Numbered from the stretch's first letter, positions 27,455-35,997 are shown. The stretch: 64,000 nt of DNA from JAPOXK01 sp965220315 (GCA_965220315.1 CBDCPP010000001.1:1302001-1366000), one strand, 5' to 3'. Numbers and translations are program-made. Notes: generated from the sequence alone by a model not told the origin.

Positions 27455-27920
27455 CAGATGAGTGCCCTGTTAGTCGCATCCACAATCTCTGAGGACCAAC
27501 TTCCTGCGAGGAACGGCTGCAAGCACTCCTGGCGGCAAGGAGAACGCCTCAGCAGTGTGCGCAAGGAACAAGATGTCAAAGGCCCACCCCGCCGGCGGCG
27601 GCATACTCATCCGATTGCCGTAACTTACCCTAGCCACTACTCAACACACATAGTTGCATCCTTTCGAAAGGGTAGAAACTCGGGCTCTAGTCAAACCACC
27701 ACACCATGGCCAATCACCCTCAGTCAGGCTACTCGCCTACCCACCTTGAGCACCCTCCTCGTCAGCGGTCGGACACTCAAGGACGAACCTTTAGAACACC
27801 CGACTCGGGCCAATCCCAAGCCTTATCCAGGTCCCTATCCAAACTGCGACTCTGAGAGCAGACAAAGCGTTCGGAAGTGCCTTCGTACGATTTTCCAGGA
27901 ACTACAGTCCCCGGACACTT
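27455..27920. other. Gap before the MORC-Vsr-DCM unit
   Basis: An open plus-strand frame (27458-27937) is rich in Pro, Ser, Thr and Arg with no domain or ribosome-binding site, so I regard it as non-coding. Nothing else is supported. Confidence 0.4.
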
Positions 27921-27940
27921 TAATCTTCGAGAGTTAATCC

Positions 27941-27949
27941 TGTTATACT
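27941..27949 (+). promoter_or_regulatory. Extended -10 promoter candidate for the MORC-Vsr-DCM unit
   Basis: TGTTATACT contains the -10-like TATACT (27944-27949) with the extended TG dinucleotide (TGnTATACT). A weak TTTAAT lies about 19 bases upstream. The A+T-rich patch stands out from its surroundings. Confidence 0.45.
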
Positions 27950-28019
27950 GCCAGGCCCGGGGTAGATGCTACTCTCCGTCGCTCTTTGTATCTCCCTCAA
28001 GCATATGACGGACATTGCC

Positions 28020-30155
28020 ATGGCGAACAGATACCCTATGACCATATCGCGCCTGACTGTCGATAAACTTGGCGTGAAACTATATGATCGTGTGTCCGCG
28101 GTTATCGCAGAACTCGTATCCAATAGTTACGACGCCGATGCCACCAAAGTAATAATTGAAGCTCCTATGGGGGAATATCTGGCCTCTAGATCAGGCGGTC
28201 AGGTCGTCGACAAAGGTCGAGACATCCGAATCATTGACAACGGCATAGGTATGACGCCCGAGGAAGTCGTCGAATATTACCTCAAGGTTGGCGCGGAACG
28301 TAGGCAAGATACCCGTCGTGGAAGAGGCGATTCTTCTCCAATCTACAACAGGCGCGTCATGGGGAGAAAAGGTGTCGGCAAGCTGGCGCCGTTTGGTGTT
28401 TGTGAAGTAATCGAAGTACTTACATCAGGCGGAAAGCGAATCACGCGCCAAAATCCCGATGGGGATATGGTAACCGGCTTCTTGACCGCGCACTTTAAGC
28501 TAAATCGCAAAAAGATACTGAAGGACACGGACGACGTCTACTTTGCTGACCTGGGTGATCAAGATGGCACACTTCGCCCAGAAACGGGTACGACTATCAT
28601 CCTCCGCCAATTCGCCTATCGGCTCGTGTCTGAGCCCACAATCTTTATCAGACAGCTATCACACCGATTCGGACTTTCGAGTTCCAACTGGCGTATCACT
28701 ACCCGTAATACGCTGAAGCAGTCAACCACTATTGAATATGAATTTGATGTTGGATCCTTCTCGGTAGAAACGATGGCCGATTCAAAGATCATACTTCAGG
28801 GACCATCTGGTCCGACTTTCCCTCGCTCCGACGACCAGGGTTTTCGTGTTACCAACCCACAAGGTGCCCCAATCACCGATTTCGGAGCAGGATTCCATTA
28901 TGAGGGCCGCTTCTATCCTGTCGTAGGATGGGCCGCTTATGCTAAACAACCTTACAGAGACGATCTCATGGCTGGCATCCGCATATATTGCAGGGGCAAA
29001 ATTGCAGCCCAGACGGCTCTTTTCAACCAACGAGCCGGATTCCATGGCGAACATAGCATCCGATCCTACTTGGTCGGGGAGTTACATGCTGACTGGCTAG
29101 ACGACCGCGAAGATTTGATACAAACTGATCGCCGTGACATCTTGTGGTCCCACGAACTGGGACAAGAACTCCAAGCCTGGGGCCAGATCCTTGTCAAAAA
29201 GATAGGCCAAGTATCCCGCAACCCTCTGCGAACAAAGACATGGCAGCGCTTCCTTGCAATTGGAAATGTTGACGAAAGAATAGCTACACAATTTCCGAGC
29301 GAGAATCAAGCTCCCATAAGAGCCAATGCGGCAAACATCGCAAAGCTACTTGGCCAAACAATGCAACCCGGTGAAGTTGAGGATCTTGAAGTCGTTAAAC
29401 CTCTTGTGGATTTAGCACTTTCAATAGCTCCTCACGTCACACTTGATGAAAAGTTGAGAGAGGCTGCCGACGCTGAACAGACTCCGATGACTGTGATTAG
29501 TGGGATTCTGAAAACCGCTCGTGTTGCTGAACTCTCTTCGTTTGGTAGGATTGCCAACGATCGCTTGAAGGTTATCGATAGAGTGAAGTCACTCAAGGAT
29601 GACCCGGAAGCGGCCGAATCTAAATTGCAGGCGCTGATAACGTACGCGCCGTGGTTGATCAACCCTCAATGGGCGCCAATTACAGCCAATCAAGCATTCA
29701 GTACATTGAAGAAGGAGTTCGAAGAGTTCTACAGAAGATCTACTGGAGACGCTATCTCTTTGGGCGACTTTTCCGAAACAGGTAGGAGACCCGACTTCGT
29801 ACTTTCCAGTCAGGACAACGGCTTGCAGATCGTCGAGATCAAGCGACCAGCACACAGCCTAACGAATGACGAGATGGACCGGATCATCACATATCATAAT
29901 GTCATGGAACAATTCTTGGCTGATCCGGCCAATTCAGCCTTCCTAGACATATTCCGGTCGTTTCATATCACTCTAGTGTGTGACCGTTTATCACTAAGGG
30001 GAGCTCAGAAGGTTTCGTTGGAGAAGTACCTGAGTGACGCTGAACTTACACACATCAATTGGGCCACGTTCCTGCTTAGGACGGAGCAAATGCATCGAGA
30101 TTTCCTGGCGGAGGCAGATCGCCAGAGAAGAAACGTTGAAGAAGTGGTGGATTGA
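28020..30155 (+). CDS. MORC/MutL-like GHKL ATPase with C-terminal PD-(D/E)XK-like domain
   Basis: About 711 residues. The N-terminal GHKL ATPase has the N box AELVSNSYDADA, G1 IIDNGIGMTPEE and the lid GRKGVGKLAPFG; this form is related to MutL and MORC rather than to kinases. A transducer-like and helical middle follows. Near the end, GRRPDFVLSSQDNGLQIVEIKRP places D and ExK as in PD-(D/E)XK or Shedu-like nucleases. I infer an ATP-gated clamp that closes on DNA and carries its own nuclease. ATG 28020 gives the usual family opening MANRYPMTISRL; ATGs at 27966 and 28005 are alternatives. Its stop is within 20 bases of the next gene, a Vsr-DCM fusion, so the two form one unit. G+C is lower than in the flanks. 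MutL/MORC-like ATPases in restriction-modification operons have been noted before; mechanism is not known. Confidence 0.8.
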   Translation: MANRYPMTISRLTVDKLGVKLYDRVSAVIAELVSNSYDADATKVIIEAPMGEYLASRSGGQVVDKGRDIRIIDNGIGMTPEEVVEYYLKVGAERRQDTRRGRGDSSPIYNRRVMGRKGVGKLAPFGVCEVIEVLTSGGKRITRQNPDGDMVTGFLTAHFKLNRKKILKDTDDVYFADLGDQDGTLRPETGTTIILRQFAYRLVSEPTIFIRQLSHRFGLSSSNWRITTRNTLKQSTTIEYEFDVGSFSVETMADSKIILQGPSGPTFPRSDDQGFRVTNPQGAPITDFGAGFHYEGRFYPVVGWAAYAKQPYRDDLMAGIRIYCRGKIAAQTALFNQRAGFHGEHSIRSYLVGELHADWLDDREDLIQTDRRDILWSHELGQELQAWGQILVKKIGQVSRNPLRTKTWQRFLAIGNVDERIATQFPSENQAPIRANAANIAKLLGQTMQPGEVEDLEVVKPLVDLALSIAPHVTLDEKLREAADAEQTPMTVISGILKTARVAELSSFGRIANDRLKVIDRVKSLKDDPEAAESKLQALITYAPWLINPQWAPITANQAFSTLKKEFEEFYRRSTGDAISLGDFSETGRRPDFVLSSQDNGLQIVEIKRPAHSLTNDEMDRIITYHNVMEQFLADPANSAFLDIFRSFHITLVCDRLSLRGAQKVSLEKYLSDAELTHINWATFLLRTEQMHRDFLAEADRQRRNVEEVVD

Positions 30156-30171
30156 ATTGTCGAGAGATGTG

Positions 30172-31908
30172 ATGACACCCTCTCAGCGTCATCGTGCGAT
30201 GGCGCACAACAGGGGGCGAACCAATCCTGAGCGATTGCTGGCGTCTGGATTGTGGCATCGTGGTATTCGTTACTTGACCCACGAGGGATACAGAACCATT
30301 AGAGGCGAACGACTTCCAGGAAAGCCTGACCTGATCTTTCCACGGAAGAAACTTGTTATCTTTGTAGACGGATGCTTTTGGCACGGCTGTACGAAGTGCG
30401 GTAAGCATGCCAAGTTAGAAGATGACTTTTGGGTGAACAAGATAGCAACCAATAGAAATCGCGATCAACTAATAGCGACAGAGCTTGAAGGCATGGGCTG
30501 GCAGGTCATCCGGGTCCCTGAACACGACATCCGTCCGAAAGCCGCTCTTATTCAAACGATTGATCGCCTGATGCAACTAATACTTGCAGAGTCTTCATAC
30601 GGTTACAGTCACAGGCTGAAGGAATTCATACTGCGGAATAAGCCAGAGCCGGCTGGCAACTGGACCGCGGTCTCGCTGTTTTCAGGAGCAGGTTTGAGTG
30701 ATCTGGGATACGAGATGGCTGGGTTCCGCTTTGTAGTACAAGTTGAGAGCGATAAGAGGCGGGCTGCTATCGGCGCCGACAACTTTCCGTCGTCCGAGTG
30801 GATTATTCGCGATGTCCGCGGGAGTGCAAGCGAGATTGCAGCAACATATCGTGACGCCACATCTCGGAAGCTAGATCTGTTGGTCGCTACGCCTCCCTGC
30901 CAAGGCATGAGCAGCGCGAATCCGAGTAGAGGTAAACGACAAACGCCGCAAGCAAAATCACACGAAGAAAAAAATCGACTCTTGCTAGAGATTATTCCAA
31001 TCGCCCGATTGCTAAAACCGAGGATTATCGTCGCGGAAAACATTCGTCAGGTCTTGACGCTCCAAGTAGAGCACGAAGGGACGAAGGGGCAGCTAATCGA
31101 CCACCTCCAGTCTGGACTGCAAGAATATCATGTACTTCGTCGTGTGGTGAATGTGGCAGACTATGGTGTCCCTCAGGTCCGAAAACGTGCCCTCGTGGTC
31201 GCCCTGCGCAAGGACGATCCGTATTTTGAGCGGGTCGTGGCGACAAATATCTCTCCATGGCCGCAACCAACGCACGCCGAGGAGCCAACGAAGGAACTCC
31301 GGCGATGGGTCAACATTCAACACTGGTTGGAGATGATGCAGTACGATCCTCTAGACGCGAGGTCAGAGGACGCTGCACATGGAACGCACCCTCTTCACTT
31401 CGTGCCTACATACGGTTCAGACAGATACCGGCAGGTCAGCGAAATACCACCCTACTCGGGGCGAAGCGCTTATGAGAACGACACCTGCCCATCATGTGGT
31501 CGCCAGCAAGTCGATCACACGCTAGCCCTGTGTCCTTTCTGTGGAAGCGTAATGGTGAACAGACCTTACGTTAAACGGAACGGGTGCCCGTCCTTGATCA
31601 AAGGCTTCCGTTCTAGCTACCGGCGCATGAGTCCTACACGTCCCGCGTATACCGTCACTACCAACTCAAGCCATGTTGGAAGCGATTACAAGATTCATCC
31701 CTGGGAGAATAGAGTGCTCAGCATCCTAGAGTGTGCCGATCTCCAAACTGTTCCGAGATTCTATGACTGGACACGAGCAAGGAAGAACCGAACGACATAC
31801 CTTATTCGAAACTTGGTGGGTGAAGCGTTTCCTTCCTTTTTCACCTACCTTCACGGTCAAGTCTTGCATCAGATACTATCCGCTGCAGCTAACGGCCATC
31901 GAGCATGA
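30172..31908 (+). CDS. Vsr endonuclease-C5 cytosine methyltransferase fusion
   Basis: About 578 residues with two enzymes in one chain. Residues 1-130 are a Vsr-type nick endonuclease: RGERLPGKPDLIFP with the catalytic Asp, FVDGCFWHGC with the His and Cys, and GWQVIRVPEHDI. From about residue 165 comes a cytosine-5 methyltransferase: motif I VSLFSGAGLSDLGYE, catalytic motif IV ATPPCQGMSSAN, motif VI VAENIRQVL, motif VIII YGVPQVRKRALVV, and motif X RNLVGEAFPSFF. The target-recognition region contains a Cys4 zinc-ribbon (CPSCGRQQ...CPFCGS). Free-standing Vsr nicks T:G mismatches made by deamination of methylated C. ATG 30172 has GAGAG upstream; GTG 30169 and TTG 30157 are possible starts. It follows the MORC-like gene by 16 bases. 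Confidence 0.88.
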   Translation: MTPSQRHRAMAHNRGRTNPERLLASGLWHRGIRYLTHEGYRTIRGERLPGKPDLIFPRKKLVIFVDGCFWHGCTKCGKHAKLEDDFWVNKIATNRNRDQLIATELEGMGWQVIRVPEHDIRPKAALIQTIDRLMQLILAESSYGYSHRLKEFILRNKPEPAGNWTAVSLFSGAGLSDLGYEMAGFRFVVQVESDKRRAAIGADNFPSSEWIIRDVRGSASEIAATYRDATSRKLDLLVATPPCQGMSSANPSRGKRQTPQAKSHEEKNRLLLEIIPIARLLKPRIIVAENIRQVLTLQVEHEGTKGQLIDHLQSGLQEYHVLRRVVNVADYGVPQVRKRALVVALRKDDPYFERVVATNISPWPQPTHAEEPTKELRRWVNIQHWLEMMQYDPLDARSEDAAHGTHPLHFVPTYGSDRYRQVSEIPPYSGRSAYENDTCPSCGRQQVDHTLALCPFCGSVMVNRPYVKRNGCPSLIKGFRSSYRRMSPTRPAYTVTTNSSHVGSDYKIHPWENRVLSILECADLQTVPRFYDWTRARKNRTTYLIRNLVGEAFPSFFTYLHGQVLHQILSAAANGHRA

Positions 31909-31983
31909 TTTTTTCTTCGAGCTTCTCGTTCATGCCGGTCAACTGAAAGGGCATCTGACGTCCGGGACAGTCGACGGTACCGA

Positions 31984-32440
31984 GCCAGTGTGCGCCGCCG
32001 CAAGAACGTGGTGCAGGCCCGCTCCTTCGCCGAACTGCTGGAGCGGAACCTGCGTCCCTATCAGAACCGGGCGATCGAGGCGGCGCAGATGATCGGGGAA
32101 CTAATCCAGCCTGCCAGGGAGACGCGGGAGGCCAACGGGCGCGGCGATCGCCGGGGCATTCGCAGGACGAGTTGTCCTTTTACGACGCCTTGGAGCCCAA
32201 CGACAACGCTGTGCTGTGGCTGGGCGACGAGACGATCCGGCGGTCGCCCGCGAGCTGGTCGAGACCGCCTGCGGTAACGTCACCATCGACTGGACACTCC
32301 TGGAAAATATCCGCATCCAGCTGCGCGTTATGGTGCGCCGCATCCTGCGCAAGTACGGCGGCTACCCGCCCAACAAGCAAGAGAAGACGGTGCTTACCGT
32401 GCTGGAGCAGGCGGAGGTCTTGTCTGAAGGAGGGCGTCCT
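31984..32440 (+). pseudogene. 3' fragment of a second hsdR gene with two frameshifts
   Basis: Three successive frames reconstruct the C-terminal domain of a type I restriction subunit: KNVVQARSFAELLERNLRPY..IEAAQMIGELI, then QDELSFYDALEPNDNAVLWLGDETI, then VARELVETACGNVTIDWTLLE..RRILRKYGGYPPNKQEK. The shifts fall near 32150 and 32240, and each equals the loss of one base in a G/C run. Nothing of the nuclease or motor is present. It belongs to a different hsdR lineage from the intact gene at 22058, which has no such ending. It is probably the stump of an older type I locus displaced by the MORC-Vsr-DCM unit. Confidence 0.75.
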
Positions 32441-32690
32441 CCCGAGGCGCTGAGGTCGTACGCGTGGGCCAGCACAGAGAGCGAGCCCGCGCCGCCGAGG
32501 TCGTCCTTCCGCTTGAGGTCTCCTGCTACGGGTAGCCGATGTCCGAGACTCATGAGCGCCTGAAGTCGCCATGATCATGTGCCTACAGCCACTTCTTTGG
32601 GTTCCCTTAGACCTGTAGGTCATTTGGACGAGATGGGCGTCTAAAGGGCAATTTCTCTCAGGTTGCCGTTCGTCTCACACACGCTAGGAT

Positions 32691-32796
32691 TGCCATGCCA
32701 CAGCAGTACCAACGAAAGGGGAAGGCTCTTGGCCGAGGGAATGGTCCCTACGCCCCCTTGTTGGCCTTCCCTTGGTGCGGTGCTGCTGTGGCAAGT
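32691..32796. repeat. Long imperfect hairpin element (MITE- or structured-RNA-like)
   Basis: TGCCACAGCAGTACC (32696-32710) pairs at 14 of 15 positions with the arm at 32779-32793. Inner arms AGGGGAAGGC and GCCTTCCCTT extend it, and a smaller AGGGA/TCCCT hairpin sits in the middle. GTTGCCGTTC is repeated directly on the two sides (32662-32671 and 32798-32807). It ends about 30 bases before the next start codon. It could be a miniature transposable element or a folded leader. Confidence 0.5.
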
Positions 32797-32828
32797 TGTT
32801 GCCGTTCCATCGCCGCAAGGGGGCACCT

Positions 32829-33692
32829 ATGCCACGCAGGATCATCGTCGAAGTTGTTTGTTTTGCCGCCGCCCTGGCCATGATCGGCGGGGCGATCTAC
32901 GCCGAGCGTGTCACCACAACCGCTGCGGTCGAGGTGACCGTTTGGAAGCACGCGACCACTGGCAACATCTATCTCAGCACGCGGCCGGCGGATGGCACAT
33001 GGACCACACACAACACGGCCGTTGACTTCAGCACGCTCCACAGCAGCGGCCAGTTCTACCAGGGCAGTGCAGTCACGGTCCAGGTGCCGGTCACCCTCGA
33101 TCTGCCCGATGTCCCCGACCCTGGCGCGGCGGGGCAGACCACCGAGCCTGACCCTGTCCCAGGTCAAGGAACCACAACTGCCCCCACCCGGATTACCGAT
33201 CCCGAGGATAACCAACCGAACGACATCACCGCGATCGAGATCGCGCCCAGCACAGAGACCGTGGGGGTGCGTATCGAGCTCGGTTCATACTTCTCAGACC
33301 TTGAGAAGTGGACGGGGGACAGCAACTACCTGACGCTGAGCTTCGATCTGGACGGCGATGGCGCGCCTGATCTGCATCTATCTATCGACGAAACCCAGGT
33401 CGTGATCTATGAGCGCACGAACGACGCCGACGGGTGGCTCCAAGATCTCAACCGCCTCGGCACCGCCACGGTGACCGCCACCGATCGCCATGGCAGACCC
33501 TATCTCCGCGACACCCTGGAGTTCAGTCTCCCCCGCAGGCACTTCGGCGACGCCACTCAGGCGGGCCTGGAAGCCACGGGAGCGTGGGCCCGATCGTCGC
33601 CGGTCGACTGCTCGTACGGCTATTGCTCGTGGTATACCTACGATCGGGTGCCGGAGATCGGGGAGCCGTTGCCCGTGATCCCATTGCAATAG
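32829..33692 (+). CDS. Exported hypothetical protein with a Ca-binding-like loop
   Basis: A protein of 287 residues beginning PRRIIVEVVCFAAALAMIGGAIYAERV, a short positive segment and one hydrophobic stretch that works as signal peptide or anchor. The body is acidic and rich in Thr, Asp and Pro with beta-like alternation. LSFDLDGDGAPDLHLSID contains a DxDxDG calcium-binding-type loop. Two cysteines lie close together near the end (VDCSYGYCSWYTYD). No family is recognised. ATG 32829 was chosen because the upstream part of the frame lies in the hairpin repeat. It has no functional partners: a recombinase and a zinc-ribbon protein lie downstream, so it is probably cargo of the mobile element. 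Confidence 0.6.
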   Translation: MPRRIIVEVVCFAAALAMIGGAIYAERVTTTAAVEVTVWKHATTGNIYLSTRPADGTWTTHNTAVDFSTLHSSGQFYQGSAVTVQVPVTLDLPDVPDPGAAGQTTEPDPVPGQGTTTAPTRITDPEDNQPNDITAIEIAPSTETVGVRIELGSYFSDLEKWTGDSNYLTLSFDLDGDGAPDLHLSIDETQVVIYERTNDADGWLQDLNRLGTATVTATDRHGRPYLRDTLEFSLPRRHFGDATQAGLEATGAWARSSPVDCSYGYCSWYTYDRVPEIGEPLPVIPLQ

Positions 33693-33758
33693 TTGGTACT
33701 AATAGCCACCTGCGTTCCCGGGAGGCACCCGAGAGACCAAGCCCGAGGGGAAGGGTGC

Positions 33759-34199
33759 CTACAAATCTACCCCCAGGCGGATCTCGCCACCCGTCTGCGC
33801 GGCAGTCACGAAGGCCTGAACCTGCCGAGCGAGCACCACCGTGCGCCGCATGCCGCATTTGCACGTGAAGGTGTGCTGTCGCTTCGATTCAGGGATCGGC
33901 CCACCGCCTGGTGGCCACCGCGTCGTGTCGGCAACGGTGATGTGGGGTCGGGGATTGGCGCTCCCACCGGGGAGGGGCGCCACAGACCTCGTCCTCCCAT
34001 CGGCGGTCACATGGCGCTGGCCTTCCCAATAAATGAAGGCATTCGAGACGTGTGGGGCGGCGGTACCCAGACGGCGCCGGCAGCGGCCGCAGCGCAGGCG
34101 AACCGAAGCCCCCCGCCAACCATCCAGCAACGCAGCCAGACGGTCCTGCTCTGCCCAGTAGCGGGCAGTGCGGCGCTCGGATGCCAGTCGAGAGTCCAT
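33759..34199 (-). CDS. Small zinc-ribbon hypothetical protein
   Basis: A protein of 146 residues with two cysteine pairs, LRCGRCRRRLG near residue 36 and FTCKCGMRR near residue 115, spaced as in a split zinc ribbon. The N-terminus is a charged helix (SERRTARYWAEQDRLAALLDGW) and the end is regular (LARQVQAFVTAAQTGGEIRLGVDL). No family is recognised. ATG 34199 has only a weak AGAGAG before it. It points away from the recombinase and sits within the presumed mobile element. The opposite strand has only low-complexity frames, which supports the minus-strand reading. Positions 34200-34507 between it and the recombinase hold nothing else that I can support. Confidence 0.5.
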   Translation of the reverse strand: MDSRLASERRTARYWAEQDRLAALLDGWRGASVRLRCGRCRRRLGTAAPHVSNAFIYWEGQRHVTADGRTRSVAPLPGGSANPRPHITVADTTRWPPGGGPIPESKRQHTFTCKCGMRRTVVLARQVQAFVTAAQTGGEIRLGVDL

Positions 34200-34507
34200 T
34201 GACGCTCTCTGTCGTTCACTCTAGTGTTCCGTTGGATCGAAATCGATTCGACGGGACCATGGGCCATCCCAGAGAGAACCCTCCCGAGCGCAGAGTCACA
34301 TCTGACGCAGGAGAGGGCATTGCCCGTGAGTCCGCGTCGCAACGCACATCACTCTGTTGGCCGAGGAAAAGATCATCGACGATCTCTAGGGGGACCATGG
34401 TCGAAGTCCCACCCGCTCGTCATCCAGCAGGCCCGGGTCCTCATCCGCCGCCTCGGCATAAGCTCCCCTCCCTTGGCCCATCGGCCTGATAAAATAGGGG
34501 CAGGCAA

Positions 34508-35965
34508 ATGATGCGCGCAGTCGGCTACGTCCGTGTCTCGAGCGATGAGCAAGTCGAGAGCGGCCTGGGTCTCAGTGACCAAGAGCGCGCGATTCGCGGA
34601 TGGGCAGACGCGAACCACGCCAAACTCCTCACGGTCTACCGGGACGCAGGGATCTCCGGCGCCCGCCGCGACCGTCCCGGACTCCTCGCGTTGATCGAAG
34701 CCGCCGAGCGGCGAGACTTCGACGTGCTGATCGTGAATGCGCAGGACCGGCTCAGCCGCGACCGTCTGCACATGCTCCTGATCATGCGTTCTCTCCGCGC
34801 CGCCGGGATCCAGTTGATCTCGACCACGCAGCCCTTTCTCGATGGCAGCGAGGACGGTGACTTGATGTCCGGCATCATCGGCGAGCTGGCCGAGTGGGAG
34901 CGCCGCAAGATGGGCCGACGCCAGCGCGACGCCAAGCGCGAAGCCGCACGCCAGGGCTACGTCCTCGGGGACCCGCCCTACGGCTACCGCCGTGGCTCAA
35001 ACAGCGTCTTCGCAATCGTCGAGACGGAAGCGGCCGTCGTTAGGGAGTCCTATCAGGCCTACCGCGCCGGCAGCCCAGCCGCTGCGGTGGCTGAGTGGCT
35101 GAACGAGCGCGGCTTGCGCACGCGCACCGGTCGCCTTTGGTCAAAGAGCGCGCTCCATCACATTTTGAGGAACCCGACCTATGCCGGTCTCGTCAGCTAC
35201 AAGGGCGAGGTCATCGGGGACGGGCGCCACGCGCCCATCATCGACCGCTCCCTCTGGGATGATGTGCGGTCACTCAGTGCCGCGCGCCGCTTCGCCCCCC
35301 GCAAACGCCCATACGGCCGGCAGCCCTACCCGTTGTCGGGGGTGGCGCACTGTCGGGCAGGCCATCGGCTCGCCGGCCACGGGAGCCGCCGCTATCGTTA
35401 TATGCGCTGCACAGCTGCTGCGGAACGCGGCGCTACCGCATGCCGGCAGCCGATGGTGCGCGCAGACCTCCTCGAAGCCCAAATCGGCGCCTATGTCGCG
35501 ACCATGCAGGTACCCGATGCCTTCATTGCCACCACGCTCGAAGCGGCACGCGACCTGCTGACACCGCCGCCCGGCGATCGCGCCGAACTCCGTCGCGAAC
35601 TCGACACCCTCGTTCGTCTTCACCGCGAAGGGTATCTCGCGTGGGATATGTTCAGCCGAGAAGCGGAACCGCTCCGTCGCCAGCTGCAACAGTCCGTCGA
35701 ACTCTCGTCCGAATTCGACATCGAACAGGCCGCAACACTGGTCCGCGACCAGGGCGGACAGTGGAGAGCCATGACCATGGGCGAACGGCGAGCTTATGTC
35801 ATCGACATGTTCGACTCTATCGCCATCGAAGGCGCCCAGGTCACGGCGCTGGAGCCCAAAAACCCCTACAAATCGTGGTTTATTGCGGACCACAAGGCCC
35901 GCTTCGGTAGCGTGTGTAATATGGTGGGCCCGGCTGGATTCGAACCAGCGACCGGACGGTTATGA
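34508..35965 (+). CDS. Large serine recombinase running into tRNA-Met
   Basis: A site-specific recombinase of 485 residues. The N-terminal resolvase domain has the catalytic serine in YVRVSSDEQ, the arginine-bearing DRLSRDR and the helix GELAEWERRKMGRRQRD. A recombinase domain (GYRRGSNSVFAIVETEAAVV..., NPTYAGLVSYKGE) and a zinc-ribbon-like region (CRAGHRL...MRCTAA...ACRQP) follow, then a coiled tail. ATG 34508, or the next ATG, has GGGGCAGG upstream. The last 15 residues, MVGPAGFEPATGRL, are encoded by the antisense strand of the tRNA gene, so the natural 3' end was probably redefined by integration there. It is likely the integrase of the accessory region to its left. Confidence 0.88.
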   Translation: MMRAVGYVRVSSDEQVESGLGLSDQERAIRGWADANHAKLLTVYRDAGISGARRDRPGLLALIEAAERRDFDVLIVNAQDRLSRDRLHMLLIMRSLRAAGIQLISTTQPFLDGSEDGDLMSGIIGELAEWERRKMGRRQRDAKREAARQGYVLGDPPYGYRRGSNSVFAIVETEAAVVRESYQAYRAGSPAAAVAEWLNERGLRTRTGRLWSKSALHHILRNPTYAGLVSYKGEVIGDGRHAPIIDRSLWDDVRSLSAARRFAPRKRPYGRQPYPLSGVAHCRAGHRLAGHGSRRYRYMRCTAAAERGATACRQPMVRADLLEAQIGAYVATMQVPDAFIATTLEAARDLLTPPPGDRAELRRELDTLVRLHREGYLAWDMFSREAEPLRRQLQQSVELSSEFDIEQAATLVRDQGGQWRAMTMGERRAYVIDMFDSIAIEGAQVTALEPKNPYKSWFIADHKARFGSVCNMVGPAGFEPATGRL

Positions 35966-35997
35966 GCCGCCTGCTCTGACCCCTGAGCTACAGGCCC
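35922..35997 (-). tRNA. tRNA-Met(CAT) with encoded CCA
   Basis: The minus strand folds into a complete cloverleaf: acceptor GGGCCTG/CGGGCCC (one G-U pair), D arm GCTC..GAGC, anticodon arm GGCGG-CTCATAA-CCGTC with anticodon CAT, T arm GCTGG-TTCGAAT-CCAGC, discriminator A and CCA at the 3' end (plus 35922-35924). CAT may be elongator Met or, if the C is modified, Ile; initiator is less likely because the first acceptor pair is a normal G-C. Its 3' end faces the recombinase, whose gene overlaps it by 44 bases. Confidence 0.93.

Noticed and set aside
27458..27937. Plus-strand frame of 159 codons
   Set aside because: Low-complexity Pro/Ser/Thr/Arg composition, no ribosome-binding site, and it covers the probable promoter of the next unit.
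1..34500. A second copy of the tRNA-Met 3' end as the far attachment site
   Set aside because: The GGCTGGATTCGAACC stretch was found only in the tRNA-Met gene; the far end must be outside the window or lost.
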